From Indolivaga macrotermitis (lineage in GTDB: Bacteria > Bacteroidota > Bacteroidia > Bacteroidales > Dysgonomonadaceae), in contig NZ_FQUC01000022.1 of the NCBI RefSeq assembly GCF_900128985.1, forward strand, positions 1-47,801: a stretch of 47,801 nt of DNA, in the 5' to 3' direction. Every line of letters begins with the position of its first letter. Positions within the stretch are counted from its first letter, which is position 1. A model generated the notes under the pieces. It did not search any database. It was given only the letters and a program-made list of their open reading frames with translations, and had not been told where the DNA came from. Below are positions 6,879 through 17,796 of the stretch, one piece after another. Made by a program: the position numbers and the translations under genes.

Positions 6879-7646
6879 TCACTGCACAAATTCGACTAAA
6901 AGAGTAAGGTCTTTTACCCCATTCGAATATTCTGTAATAGTCTCCACTCCTGCAATGGTTATTATATCATCTTTATTTAATTGCGCAAACGACATATAAC
7001 TAACCTGTTTTTCATTACTGATATTGGTATTTCCTAAATTGTGAGGTGCCCATATTTTTACCGAATTCTGATATACAATGAAGAAACCGGCAATATAGTA
7101 TCCCGAATACCTGTTCATCAAAGAAGTAGCATATATACATATCCGGTATACACCATCATACGGAATTTTAATAGATCCATTTACAATATCAGCAGCTCCA
7201 ATTCCGGCTTGAGAAGTAAACGCTCCGGAAAAAGACTTGATATCCCGATATCCGATAACCGATGTATAAGGGAGTTCTCCACCTGTTAATGCAGCCGACC
7301 ACGAACCTGTAACATTCTGCCACGTTGCGACACCGGTACCATCGATAGACGACAATATTTTCCCTTCCCCTTCATTCCCATCGACAATTCTGATAGCTCC
7401 GGGAGTTGCAGAAACAATATCAAGTTTAGTCACAGGGGTAGCGGTTCCTATCCCCATATTACCTTTATTGTCTATAATTACATCATCGGAATCATTAAGG
7501 GGAGAAGATGTTGTTCCGCTCGTGTTAGCCAATGGGTCTACATGGAAAATACCCAAAGGATTTTGGGTATTAATCCCGACCTGTGCCTGTAAAGTCGTTA
7601 TACTAACTAAGCATAATATTAATAAATATCTTTTTTTATTTTTCAT
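6879..7646 (-). CDS. Secreted GINT protein, paralogue of 6007-6783
   Basis: 255 residues from MKNKKRYLLILCLVSITTLQ, a good signal peptide. The same frame could be extended upstream to 7709, but that adds a 21-residue extension in front of the signal peptide, so 7646 is preferred. After cleavage comes QVGINTQNPLGIFHVDPLAN. The stalk (DDVIIDNKGNMGIGTATPVT) matches the downstream paralogue, as does the layout of the C-terminal domain: IPYDGVYRICIYATSLMNRY, FFIVYQNSVKIWAP, LNKDDIITIAGVET and final LLVEFVQ. It is C1q/TNF-like by pattern. It starts just right of an AT-rich leader and 58 bases from the inverted hairpin repeat at 7704-7735. Confidence 0.85.
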   Translation of the reverse strand: MKNKKRYLLILCLVSITTLQAQVGINTQNPLGIFHVDPLANTSGTTSSPLNDSDDVIIDNKGNMGIGTATPVTKLDIVSATPGAIRIVDGNEGEGKILSSIDGTGVATWQNVTGSWSAALTGGELPYTSVIGYRDIKSFSGAFTSQAGIGAADIVNGSIKIPYDGVYRICIYATSLMNRYSGYYIAGFFIVYQNSVKIWAPHNLGNTNISNEKQVSYMSFAQLNKDDIITIAGVETITEYSNGVKDLTLLVEFVQ

Positions 7647-7703
7647 TGCTTTTAATTCTAAATTGTTGTTATAAAAGAGTAATTTTTTAGGGATAGAAAA
7701 ATA

Positions 7704-7735
7704 CAGCAAAGTGCAATCCCTGCACCCTGCTGTCT
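7704..7735 (-). repeat. 32-bp hairpin repeat, copy 2 (inverted)
   Basis: Reverse complement of the element at 1202-1233: arms AGCAAAGTGCA and TGCACCCTGCT around ATCCC. It sits upstream of the gene starting at 7646, so the two copies bracket the surface-protein block at about 1.2-7.7 kb. Confidence 0.7.
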
Positions 7736-8896
<1,161 letters not shown>

Positions 8897-10093
8897 ATGA
8901 AAAAAAAGATTCTCCTACTGACCGGGTTATTACCCGTTTGTTTAAGTGCTCAGGTTGGAATAAACACTCAAACACCTGATATATCGTCTGTTTTTGATGC
9001 TGTCAGTTCAGACAAAGGAATATTAATACCTCGGGTTGTTTTAACTTCTTCAACGATGGATCTGGATCAGGTTTCAGGTCAACCCGCTGGCCTGATGGTC
9101 TTTAATTCCGGAGGAGCATTAGCTCAAGGATTTTATTATTGGAACGGACAGGAATGGCGTATTCTTACAAATGCCACATCTGTAGCCCCCTTGATAGGTG
9201 ATTTATTGTGCACAGGCGCAACACTAAATCCGGCTTCTTACCAAGCCGGCATGGCTTATTCGGGAGTTATGAAAGTTTCATACACAGGAGGTAATGGTGG
9301 TTTTTATTCAGGGGGAAGTACTTTTACCTCTCATGGATTGACGTTTACTTTACAGGAGGGCCAATTGGAGAATGGTTCCGGCGATCTTCTTTTTATTGTA
9401 CAAGGAACTCCTGATATAAGTACGCCGGAGGGGATCACCATACCAATAAATGGATCGTCATCACCCAAATTGGATATTAACTTCTGGAGTGGAAATTGTC
9501 AGATCAAAGTTGGGGATCAGGCAAATGCCGATATTAAAACAATTGCGACTATGAACTATATGGCATTTATTACAGATGCGGATACCGGCGCCAAAGGATT
9601 CTCTGTGCAATGTAACACTCCCGACGGGCTATATACTTTAAGGGTTTTTCTAAGACACTCGAACCAGACATCAGCAGCGACAGCAAGTAATAATACCGAA
9701 TCGGTAGCTTCAGGCTCAAATAATAATGTTCAGATAAGAAATAACTCGACTGTGCAGAAAACCCTGATGTGGAATTACTCGACTTTCTATGGCGGACAAA
9801 TAACCGATGCCGGTGGAAACTTACAAGTACCTTCTCATATATTTGGTGGTGGGCAGGGAAATACCTGGACCAGTAATTCTACTACAGCCTATGCTCCATG
9901 GGGAAATGCAGGTATATATAATGGAAATAATAGTGGGCCCGAGTACCGGTATTATTCGTGGATAGATACTTCTACATCTACTAAAGTGGCATATATCGCT
10001 ACCATTATGGCTGGGATAGACCCGGGAGCCACATTGACAGATGCCACAAAACAAAAAGTTTTTATTAAGATAGAGCAAATTACCTCTATGTGA
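8897..10093 (+). CDS. Large secreted GINT surface protein
   Basis: 398 residues. Signal peptide MKKKILLLTGLLPVCLS, then AQVGINTQTPDISSVFDAVS. Residues about 30-95 follow a common Bacteroidetes pattern (KGILIPRVVLTS, then PAGLMVFNSGG, then GFYYWNGQEWRIL) found at the head of many surface and tail-fibre-like proteins. Residues about 100-398 are Gly/Ser/Asn-rich beta sequence without a family that I recognise; it contains GGNGGFYSGGSTFTSHGLTF and several Asn-Asn-Ser loops. No lipobox, sorting domain or transmembrane helix is present after the signal. It is monocistronic, with an AT-rich promoter region before it and a strong terminator after it, and points in the opposite direction to the three C1q-type genes on its left. 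Confidence 0.85.
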   Translation: MKKKILLLTGLLPVCLSAQVGINTQTPDISSVFDAVSSDKGILIPRVVLTSSTMDLDQVSGQPAGLMVFNSGGALAQGFYYWNGQEWRILTNATSVAPLIGDLLCTGATLNPASYQAGMAYSGVMKVSYTGGNGGFYSGGSTFTSHGLTFTLQEGQLENGSGDLLFIVQGTPDISTPEGITIPINGSSSPKLDINFWSGNCQIKVGDQANADIKTIATMNYMAFITDADTGAKGFSVQCNTPDGLYTLRVFLRHSNQTSAATASNNTESVASGSNNNVQIRNNSTVQKTLMWNYSTFYGGQITDAGGNLQVPSHIFGGGQGNTWTSNSTTAYAPWGNAGIYNGNNSGPEYRYYSWIDTSTSTKVAYIATIMAGIDPGATLTDATKQKVFIKIEQITSM

Positions 10094-10155
10094 TAGTCTT
10101 GATGAAATAGTTATTCAATAAAAAATACTAACTATTAAATTTGAGTCCAATATTG

Positions 10156-10187
10156 ATAAGGAAGCAAATGCTTCCTTATTTTCTTTA
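10156..10187 (+). terminator. Intrinsic terminator of the 8897-10093 gene
   Basis: Perfect 10-bp stem ATAAGGAAGC / GCTTCCTTAT with loop AAAT (10156-10179), followed by TTTTCTTT. Confidence 0.9.
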
Positions 10188-10220
10188 TGAAATCTTAGAA
10201 GAACGTCTACTTTTTTTGAG

Positions 10221-10478
10221 ATGAAAACAGAAATCAATAAAGCTAATATAGAATATGCAGATATCAAAACATCAAGTTTGAAAATCGTTGAATCCTTTAT
10301 GGAGATCGTAAAAGACTCTTTGAGTAGTGGGAAAAAAGTTTATCTACGTGGCTTTGGCTGTTTCATTATAAAAAAAAGAGCAAAAAAGACTGCCCACAAT
10401 ATATCGAAAAACACTATAATTATCATTCCGGCTCATGTAATTCCTGCTTTTAAACCTTCGCATTCATTCAAAATCTAG
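10221..10478 (+). CDS. HU/IHF-family DNA-binding protein
   Basis: 85 residues. The fold is readable: two N-terminal helices (TSSLKIVESFMEIVKDSLSS), then the family hallmark GKKVYLRGFGCFIIKKRAKK (compare G..V.LRGFG.F in HU), a beta-arm region (THNISKNTIIIIPAHVIPAF) and the conserved close AFKPSHSFK. The DNA-intercalating Pro of the arm is replaced by Ile-Pro-Ala. The family bends DNA as dimers and shapes the nucleoid or assists recombination and transcription. The first 20 residues diverge from classic HU, so this is an accessory HU-like variant. It lies between the GINT gene and the 3' end of the giant-protein operon, transcribed towards it. Confidence 0.88.
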   Translation: MKTEINKANIEYADIKTSSLKIVESFMEIVKDSLSSGKKVYLRGFGCFIIKKRAKKTAHNISKNTIIIIPAHVIPAFKPSHSFKI

Positions 10479-10563
10479 TCCATCGGTTATTAGATTATGG
10501 AAAGACAGAGCAGAACAAAGCTTATTGTCCTGCCCTCCAAGCATAGAAATCACCCTTTCGTAC

Positions 10564-13500
10564 TCAATACTTCAAAAAACCAGTCATTTTCCCTCCTGTT
10601 ATTTTATAATAATTCGAAACATACTGAATTGTATCAAAAACCAGTGAATTCAACAAAACATACTCTTCAGAATTTTCGATCTTCGCCTTATCCAGAAAAT
10701 CCTTCCACCAAGGAATAAGATTAATTAAATCTTTGTAAAACACCTCCCTGACGGCTTGTCCGATGGCTGCGGGGGCGGGAGTGTCGGCAAGATTTATAGA
10801 AGAAACCCGTTCTTTTACCAAATCGAGTATGAAAATATTTTCGAGCAGGTTAACCGGAGGATTAGTATCCACCGCCTGGCTTTCGAGTGGAAAAGATTGA
10901 TATTCGGGTGGTATACGACTTACAAATGTTACGCGGTGCATTACTTTCCATGTAGGATTGAAGTTACTTTTTGCCTCTCTTAGTAATATGGCACGCGAGT
11001 CATTGGACGTGTTGAGCCATAGCGGATCCACCACTTTTTCAAAGAAATGGGTAAAATTGTCTTCGTTGGGCGAGAGATAAAACGTCATAAACCGATAAGT
11101 ATCCACTTTTCCTGGTTCGGGTTTTGAAGTGTAGTAGCGGAGAGGGTCTGAATCGCCCAAATATTTGTTGAGGAATCCTTCCGGGTCGGCATTTATTTCG
11201 AGGTTAAGGGCAGAGCCTTGTTCTTTTTGTTTCTCGACGGTTACGGAGAAGTGTGTTCCTCCTAGTAATGATGTTTCATTCCAGAGAGCAGTACCGGCAA
11301 AAACGGTTTCCAGATTAAAGTTGAATCCTAAGTTCCAATTGAAATCATAGTTTCCGCTTTGTGATTCAGTTAGTTCAGATACGTAATCTTTTTGTTCACT
11401 ATATAAACCTCCGGCTGCTGTCCAAACGTATGTGTTTACCATATTTTTCTTAGGTACGTTATTTTTCCATTCGTACAATAGGTTGTTGTCAATCACACTG
11501 TCAAGGTTTTCATCGTGACTCTTCCCTTTTTTTGCTGCGTTGAACTGGGTATAGGTGCTTCGTAGATTTTCTTCTTCGCGCTCTATTTTCTGCTTCAGAG
11601 CATAAGCCTCCCCAGGTTTGAAATAACTCCGGTCGGAGGATTCGGGGTCTTGTTGTAAGCCTATTCTTCCATCAAGACATCCATTTTTCACATAGGCCGG
11701 ATTAATCGGAAAGTACACTATATTTACGTCTTCGGGAATTTCTTTATTGGGTACGACCGACACACCGACAAGAGTACCTGTATCTTCTAATAGTAGGGTG
11801 TACATGTCCGCCGAGCCGGATTTTACAAGAGCATACCCTTCGTTACTTGGAATAAACCTCCTCTCGCCGGATTGTAGGAAAAATCCCCCTTTGATATCTG
11901 GGGCTTCCCAGTCGCCACAGTTATACATAAGGTGGCTTTCAGCTGTATGGAAAGAAGAACTTATGGATTTTCCGTTAGTTTCGTTTTCGGCCCAGTCAAT
12001 ATTTGTGGCTACGAGAAATTTAGCTTCAAGTTTGGTTATTTTCTTGTATATGAATTGTCCAGCTTCGCTTTCGCCTGAATACCCTCCTCCGATCTGAAAG
12101 GCAAAATTGGTTTGACTGCCGCTATTACGCTGTCCGTTGATGGTGATTTTATCTGTTTTCTCCTGCGTGAGTTTTACGGAGGTTACGTTATTGTATGAAC
12201 CATAAAAGGCGGGATCTTGATAATAAGGACGTGTCATATTTTCGCTTGGAATAGGTGGTGCTCCTTCTATGTATCCGATGAGTGAGGGTTTCATTTGTAT
12301 TTGTCCGAGATACACCATCTGCAAATCGCCAACCTTGTATCCCGTAATAAGACGCATTACTCCATCGGTTGTTTTGTAGATATAGGCGCGTTTTAATACG
12401 CTGAAAAGATTACCTCTGCTGTCGTATTGGCTGTCCGAATATTCAATAACCGCGGGACTACCATCAATCATAACCTGTTTACTTGTTGTCACTCCTCCGA
12501 GGGCATTGAGTACTACTGAAGCTTCGTTGCTTACGGGAGCATCTGATAATACCCATACTGGTAATTCTGTATCTTTCATACTTACAAATTTACCGTCGTT
12601 ACCATTTACGGAATAATCTACAACTATTTTTCCCGATCCTGCGTCAAATCGCCAGTATCCGACAAGGTTGGACTCTGCTCCCGATAGTTTTCGTTCCATA
12701 TTATCGGAAATTTGCTCCCAAGTGCGGGGCTGATTCCATATACGCAACTCGTCGAGACTTCCCAGGAACGGATAGAGGAAAGCCTTATCACGGCTGTACA
12801 TATTACCTATAGTGAATTGTTTTAACTGAGGCTCAAACCCGCCAAAGGCACTGGAATCACAGCTTTCTAGTATTTCTTCTTTTCCGTCTATAAGTAGAAT
12901 AAGGTTAGCGTTATCATGATACAGAATCCACATATCGCTATCACGAAAAGTTGCGTTACTATCACCTTTCTTATCATAGCCAACCCTTCCCACCTGTTCC
13001 TCAAATGTCCAACAAGCTATAATTCCATCTAATTGGCTACGGTCGAGTACATGAGAAGAATAATGATTTTTAACCTCCGGAGCGGATAAAACTTTATTCC
13101 ACAAATACAAGTCCGATAATTTTCCATAAAAATACGTATGCTCCCTTTGCTCGCTACTGTCGGGTTTAGTGCGTCCGATATTAAAAGCTGCGGTTGATGA
13201 AACTATACACACGGTATTATTTGTGTACATTTTCTTATTAGAGTCAAATATTGTACCCACTAATTCACCGTTTATATAAATATACATTTCGAGCAGGAAA
13301 TATTTTTTCACCCCTCCTGCTTTCACTTCCTCTATTTCTTCACTTAATTTTGCAGTAGCGACTATATAGTACTCTCCGCTGATAACTATTTTATCCTTCC
13401 CTGTTACTGTAAATAACTTATTTTTATCTACTGCTTTCCCTTCATATTCGCTTATTCCGGACAGGCCGATAGTAAAATAAGGATAGTTATCTTTTGTAAT

Positions 13501-16500
13501 ACCCAACTCGTAGCTTTGGTTTTCCAAATCTTTTCCGAATTTGCTGCATATTACTCTCTGGTTGTTTTCTTTTTCAGAAGAAACAAACCATGCTTCGGAA
13601 GATATTTCGTTTTCCACATTTAATAATTCCTGATTTCCGCAATCAGCATAATTTTCATTTTCCAATTTCACACCAAAATGTGGAGTATACACGACTGCGA
13701 TATGGTGCCAGTCATTTCCAGCGATAACGGCGTCTCTTGTTTGCACTGCGCTGTTATATACAGCTGCATATACGCGGTAGAACAAACCTCCATATTCCCA
13801 ATAATACGCACCGGTTACCGATGTATTATATCGTCCTTCGGTGGCTGTGGCGGTATTATTCACTTTGTCCTCTTTCTGATATATATCCATTCCCCAGCGA
13901 AGCAACAATCCGAGGGCATCGGGAGCTACTGCTTTCTGATACTGGTCGGAAATTTCTTTTGGAGCAAATGCATTATTCCATACAGTGAATAGGTTCATTT
14001 CCATTTCGAGCGCATATTGATGGGTGTTTCCTCCCAGTATTAGCGAATGGAATGTATTAATGGTATAGCCGCTTAATCTGAAGGGTGCCTTTTGATCGGC
14101 TTGTCCATTTATATAAAAACTCCAGTTATCTCCATTCCGCACAACGGTCACCATATTCCATTCCTTGTCTGTAAGTTTTGTACCGAGTATGTGTGTCGTT
14201 TGTTGCCCGTTATTTTTTATTACAAATATTAACTCTCCTTCCAGGCTGGCCTGTAATTCTTCATATTGATCTGCGTTAATTGTCGATTTTACATATAACC
14301 GCCCTGCCTTGTCTACAAGGGTATTTAAATCGGGTTTTATATAAAACTGGATAGTGTAGGTTGATGATTGGAATAATCTTTTCTCACTTTCTGCTACACT
14401 GTCATCTTTTGTTTGGAGTTGGGTTCCCTTTAAAAATTTCAGGGATGCTGTATTCGCGCATCCCATCATATACGGGAAATTGTTCTGGTCTTCTCCCAAG
14501 TTAGCATGTATTACACGCGAATATTGTATGTCTCTTATCTGGAGTTGATGTATGTTTAACCACGACTCGAGGGTTAATCCGGTAGATATTGCAAGTGTTT
14601 TTGTTGCTTCTACAGCTGGTATCTCTATTCCCGATCGTTTGTTGATGATTTTCACAGCATTTCCCGGGGGAAAGACACGCCATCCGCCGTCTTGTCCTAC
14701 CTGTTGAAGAATGCCTGTCTGTTCTCCTTTGCTGTCTGTGAGGATAGCGGGTGGATATCCATTATCGGATTGATGAGACAGATAAGCTGCAAACATAGCG
14801 GAACCTTTGGATTTTACTGATATTTGTTGTCTTCGCACCATTTTGGACCATCCCATTGTTTCCAAGCCTTGTGTTTTTTTCAATTGTAGCGTATGCGCTT
14901 CTACATCGTTTTCTACTCCCATATTCACAACGGAAAGGAACGAACAAAGAGAATATAAGCTTGCCTCCGACGGCATATTTACAATAGTATTATCTATTGA
15001 AGTGTCTACAGCCTGACGGGAATGATTAAAGAATAAATAACCTGCAATCTTTTTTTCTGTTTCCGCCCCGCTGTTTTTCATGGTATTGACAAACAGCATG
15101 AGTTTCCGGTCCACTTTTTTCCAGATTCCGATTAATCGTTCACCACCGATTTCAAGGATAATTTTCACATCACAATATGCTTCTGTATCATTGTCGGCAG
15201 GGGTTATAACAAATTCTTTTAATGAGGCCTGCAAATCGGGAACAGCAACCAGTAATTTAAACATACTGGCCTGTAGAGTGTATACACGGGTACTGCCGGG
15301 GTATATGTTTGCTCCGGTTGTATAATCGTAATTATCGGATGTTCCGTTTAGTACAGCCGTGAAAAGAGAAGCGTTTGAGGGTACATTTTTCCATCCGCTC
15401 ACAAAAGTTCCCGCCTGTGGGTTTTGCGGGTCTATGGGGCCTGTTATTTTAACGGATAGGTAATTGCTTGTTGTTTCTGCTTCGATGGTGATTGTTTGTA
15501 CTACGAAATGATCTGTTTGATTACTGATATAGAGCATATATCTTTCTAACCTCGGATTGCCCATATGCATGAAGGCTATATTATAAGCTCCTGATTCGTC
15601 ATAAAAAACAAATTTTTCTTCCTGGGATTTGAGGTCCACGGGGTCTGTTACATATTGACCACCTACAACGGAAAGGATATAATCGGCACGAGGAAGCATG
15701 CCTTGCCATTTTTCGGACGCGCTGAGCCCATCTGATAATTGGAGGCTGTAACTATTTTCTTCTGTTTTCTTTATTACAGCAGTGCTGTTATTCATGATCG
15801 TACCGGGTTGGCGTGAGGCAAACAAAATGGTACCGTGCAGGTAATTGTCGTTTAGCGGATCACCCGCCCCCCAGTTAAGCGCTGTTACTGCTCTTGCTAT
15901 ATTTGTATTATACTGTGCAGCAAGAAATCGCTGTTTTGCACCTTGATAATACAGATGTATCATACCATCGTAGCTACTTAGCAAGCATGGCCTTGTTCCC
16001 GGCTGCATATCGCCAAAGAGGTTAAAAGATTGCAAATTGTTCATTTCGGCAGTAAGCAATCCTGCTTCAAGAGTGAGTCCCTGGTCATCTGTCAGCGTGT
16101 TGAATGTGGGGGGGACAGCAGGGCAACTACTGTCTTTCCATATAGGACCTTCAAGAATTGCATCGCGACCAGGATATGTTGATGCTCCATTGTATGCTCG
16201 TGTACCGCTTCCTTCATTTAATTTCCAGTAGGCAAGCAACGCACTGTCGGCAGTTTCCTTTCCGGGTAATTCCTTATATAAAAATTCCGTTACTTTGGCA
16301 AGTTGATTTCCGCTCCATATCCTCACCTCATCCAGGTCGCCCCGGAAAGAACCCGATTCAAAACCTATCCGGTTTATTGGTTTGGCTGTGGGCTGCTGAT
16401 CTTTAAATACATCTCCTTCGGGGCTTAAAGCCTGTTCTTTGCCATTGATGTATATTTTGTATTCTCCCTGACAGAATATTACAGCCACATTATTCCATTT

Positions 16501-17772
16501 ATCATTAACAAGCACATTGTTTTCCGTTTGGGTAGATAGGAATTTTGTCCCGTTTCCAAATCCCATACCAATTTGATATTTGTTTGTAATCCACAGTAGT
16601 GGTGGATAGTCTTTTTCCTGTGTTCCGGTGTCGGGTCCCAATATGTAGTTTTTCCCTTCATTATTTTCTTCCGGGTATATCCATAATTGGATGGTGAAAG
16701 AAGAATCAAGTATTAACGGTTTTTCTCCCGAAGGAATAGTGAGATACGCCTTGTTATCAAAATGAAGACAGAACCCCGCAGGCTGGATAGTCCCCAATTG
16801 GATAGTAAGTAAAGTACCATTTCCATCGAAGAATGCGGGGATTCCGTCTTTTGATATCGCACTGTCGATAGTAGCTAACGAAACTTTTCCATTCGTAGAT
16901 TTTCCTTGTACAGTTAACAGATATCGGTAGCTGCGTTGCATTTGCAGGCGGTTGTTGTCTGCGGTCCTGACGGCTTCTTGTTTGTTGTATACTACCGCTT
17001 CGGGTATTCCTTGTACAGTGAAATTCTCTTCTTCGAGTGTTAATCTCATTACGCGGTTTGGCAATAGTATTTTTTTTTCTCCTGAAAATGGTACATCTTC
17101 TAAAGAGATCCAACCGTTTTGGGTTCTGGCAAAAGAATATGAATAAAGGCATCCGTCTTCTTCATTGACTAAAATAAACTGCCAACGTAGTTCTCCCTGT
17201 ACTCCGGTAGGAAGCAGTTCGGCACTGAATTTACCATTTCCGAGATTTACATATCCGTTAGCGGTACCTAGCGGAAGAATATAAATGGGTTCCACGAAAT
17301 TTTTCCCGTCCAGATTGAGGAAACTCTGGGTATCTTTTTTGCTGAGCGGTGTGTCGGGTTTTCCGCTTCGCTGAAAACGCACCTCCCATGAGGGTTGCAG
17401 CTCATATTGCGCGTCGGTCTGAACGTCAGCCTTTTCTTTCTGTACCATAAGGTAGCGGTTGAGGTAGAGTATGTTCTCATGGCTGCGGATTAGATATATG
17501 TATTCCTGATCGGTGACTACCTGAAAGTAGTCTGTTGTATTTATTGTTTGGGGAACACGGAGGATATTTATTCCCATCATTGCTGTTTCTTCAGGAAAGC
17601 TGAGGGTCAGTTTTCCCTGCCAGCCGTTGTCGTCGGGCGAATCTACTTTCAGGTTTAATATGTTGTATTTATAGATTACGGTAGCGTTATCGCGATCTTT
17701 CGCTGCCGAAAAATAAATGGCTTTTCCCTGATGATTTATTGCTACAGGGCTATCGGAGAATGAATTTTTCAT
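10564..17772 (-). CDS. Giant LamG/concanavalin-like protein, last gene of the tail-collar operon
   Basis: 2402 residues starting MKNSFSDSPVAINHQGKAIY, with no signal peptide or transmembrane helix. Residues about 1-320 are beta-rich with propeller-like strands. Several LamG/concanavalin-A-like domains follow: about 330-520 (FTIQLWIYPEE... YKIYINGKEQ... GDLDEVRIWSG... AYWKLNEGSG), about 1060-1300 (LTLESWLNI... WSFYINGQAD... LLRWGMDIYQK), about 1390-1590 (EAWFVSSEK... IYINGELVG... WTFEEQVG) and about 1610-1720 (GSLDELRIWNQP... GYWRFDAGSG). Residues about 1720-2402 contain a shorter conserved-looking block (IVYFPINPAYVKNGCLDGRIG) and an amphipathic beta region near 2110-2190. LamG modules bind glycans or proteins. 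Being co-transcribed with tail-collar proteins, it may be a fibre or receptor-binding subunit or an effector; this is inference. Its stop is at 10564, 86 bases from the HU gene. Confidence 0.85.
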   Translation of the reverse strand: MKNSFSDSPVAINHQGKAIYFSAAKDRDNATVIYKYNILNLKVDSPDDNGWQGKLTLSFPEETAMMGINILRVPQTINTTDYFQVVTDQEYIYLIRSHENILYLNRYLMVQKEKADVQTDAQYELQPSWEVRFQRSGKPDTPLSKKDTQSFLNLDGKNFVEPIYILPLGTANGYVNLGNGKFSAELLPTGVQGELRWQFILVNEEDGCLYSYSFARTQNGWISLEDVPFSGEKKILLPNRVMRLTLEEENFTVQGIPEAVVYNKQEAVRTADNNRLQMQRSYRYLLTVQGKSTNGKVSLATIDSAISKDGIPAFFDGNGTLLTIQLGTIQPAGFCLHFDNKAYLTIPSGEKPLILDSSFTIQLWIYPEENNEGKNYILGPDTGTQEKDYPPLLWITNKYQIGMGFGNGTKFLSTQTENNVLVNDKWNNVAVIFCQGEYKIYINGKEQALSPEGDVFKDQQPTAKPINRIGFESGSFRGDLDEVRIWSGNQLAKVTEFLYKELPGKETADSALLAYWKLNEGSGTRAYNGASTYPGRDAILEGPIWKDSSCPAVPPTFNTLTDDQGLTLEAGLLTAEMNNLQSFNLFGDMQPGTRPCLLSSYDGMIHLYYQGAKQRFLAAQYNTNIARAVTALNWGAGDPLNDNYLHGTILFASRQPGTIMNNSTAVIKKTEENSYSLQLSDGLSASEKWQGMLPRADYILSVVGGQYVTDPVDLKSQEEKFVFYDESGAYNIAFMHMGNPRLERYMLYISNQTDHFVVQTITIEAETTSNYLSVKITGPIDPQNPQAGTFVSGWKNVPSNASLFTAVLNGTSDNYDYTTGANIYPGSTRVYTLQASMFKLLVAVPDLQASLKEFVITPADNDTEAYCDVKIILEIGGERLIGIWKKVDRKLMLFVNTMKNSGAETEKKIAGYLFFNHSRQAVDTSIDNTIVNMPSEASLYSLCSFLSVVNMGVENDVEAHTLQLKKTQGLETMGWSKMVRRQQISVKSKGSAMFAAYLSHQSDNGYPPAILTDSKGEQTGILQQVGQDGGWRVFPPGNAVKIINKRSGIEIPAVEATKTLAISTGLTLESWLNIHQLQIRDIQYSRVIHANLGEDQNNFPYMMGCANTASLKFLKGTQLQTKDDSVAESEKRLFQSSTYTIQFYIKPDLNTLVDKAGRLYVKSTINADQYEELQASLEGELIFVIKNNGQQTTHILGTKLTDKEWNMVTVVRNGDNWSFYINGQADQKAPFRLSGYTINTFHSLILGGNTHQYALEMEMNLFTVWNNAFAPKEISDQYQKAVAPDALGLLLRWGMDIYQKEDKVNNTATATEGRYNTSVTGAYYWEYGGLFYRVYAAVYNSAVQTRDAVIAGNDWHHIAVVYTPHFGVKLENENYADCGNQELLNVENEISSEAWFVSSEKENNQRVICSKFGKDLENQSYELGITKDNYPYFTIGLSGISEYEGKAVDKNKLFTVTGKDKIVISGEYYIVATAKLSEEIEEVKAGGVKKYFLLEMYIYINGELVGTIFDSNKKMYTNNTVCIVSSTAAFNIGRTKPDSSEQREHTYFYGKLSDLYLWNKVLSAPEVKNHYSSHVLDRSQLDGIIACWTFEEQVGRVGYDKKGDSNATFRDSDMWILYHDNANLILLIDGKEEILESCDSSAFGGFEPQLKQFTIGNMYSRDKAFLYPFLGSLDELRIWNQPRTWEQISDNMERKLSGAESNLVGYWRFDAGSGKIVVDYSVNGNDGKFVSMKDTELPVWVLSDAPVSNEASVVLNALGGVTTSKQVMIDGSPAVIEYSDSQYDSRGNLFSVLKRAYIYKTTDGVMRLITGYKVGDLQMVYLGQIQMKPSLIGYIEGAPPIPSENMTRPYYQDPAFYGSYNNVTSVKLTQEKTDKITINGQRNSGSQTNFAFQIGGGYSGESEAGQFIYKKITKLEAKFLVATNIDWAENETNGKSISSSFHTAESHLMYNCGDWEAPDIKGGFFLQSGERRFIPSNEGYALVKSGSADMYTLLLEDTGTLVGVSVVPNKEIPEDVNIVYFPINPAYVKNGCLDGRIGLQQDPESSDRSYFKPGEAYALKQKIEREEENLRSTYTQFNAAKKGKSHDENLDSVIDNNLLYEWKNNVPKKNMVNTYVWTAAGGLYSEQKDYVSELTESQSGNYDFNWNLGFNFNLETVFAGTALWNETSLLGGTHFSVTVEKQKEQGSALNLEINADPEGFLNKYLGDSDPLRYYTSKPEPGKVDTYRFMTFYLSPNEDNFTHFFEKVVDPLWLNTSNDSRAILLREAKSNFNPTWKVMHRVTFVSRIPPEYQSFPLESQAVDTNPPVNLLENIFILDLVKERVSSINLADTPAPAAIGQAVREVFYKDLINLIPWWKDFLDKAKIENSEEYVLLNSLVFDTIQYVSNYYKITGGKMTGFLKY

Positions 17773-17796
17773 GTGAACAGGATTTTTTAGTGAGAT

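Noticed and set aside
10564-17772. Long plus-strand ORFs within the giant gene (for example 11747-12097, 13678-13992)
   Set aside because: Antisense shadows of a gene with clear protein domains; no independent signals.
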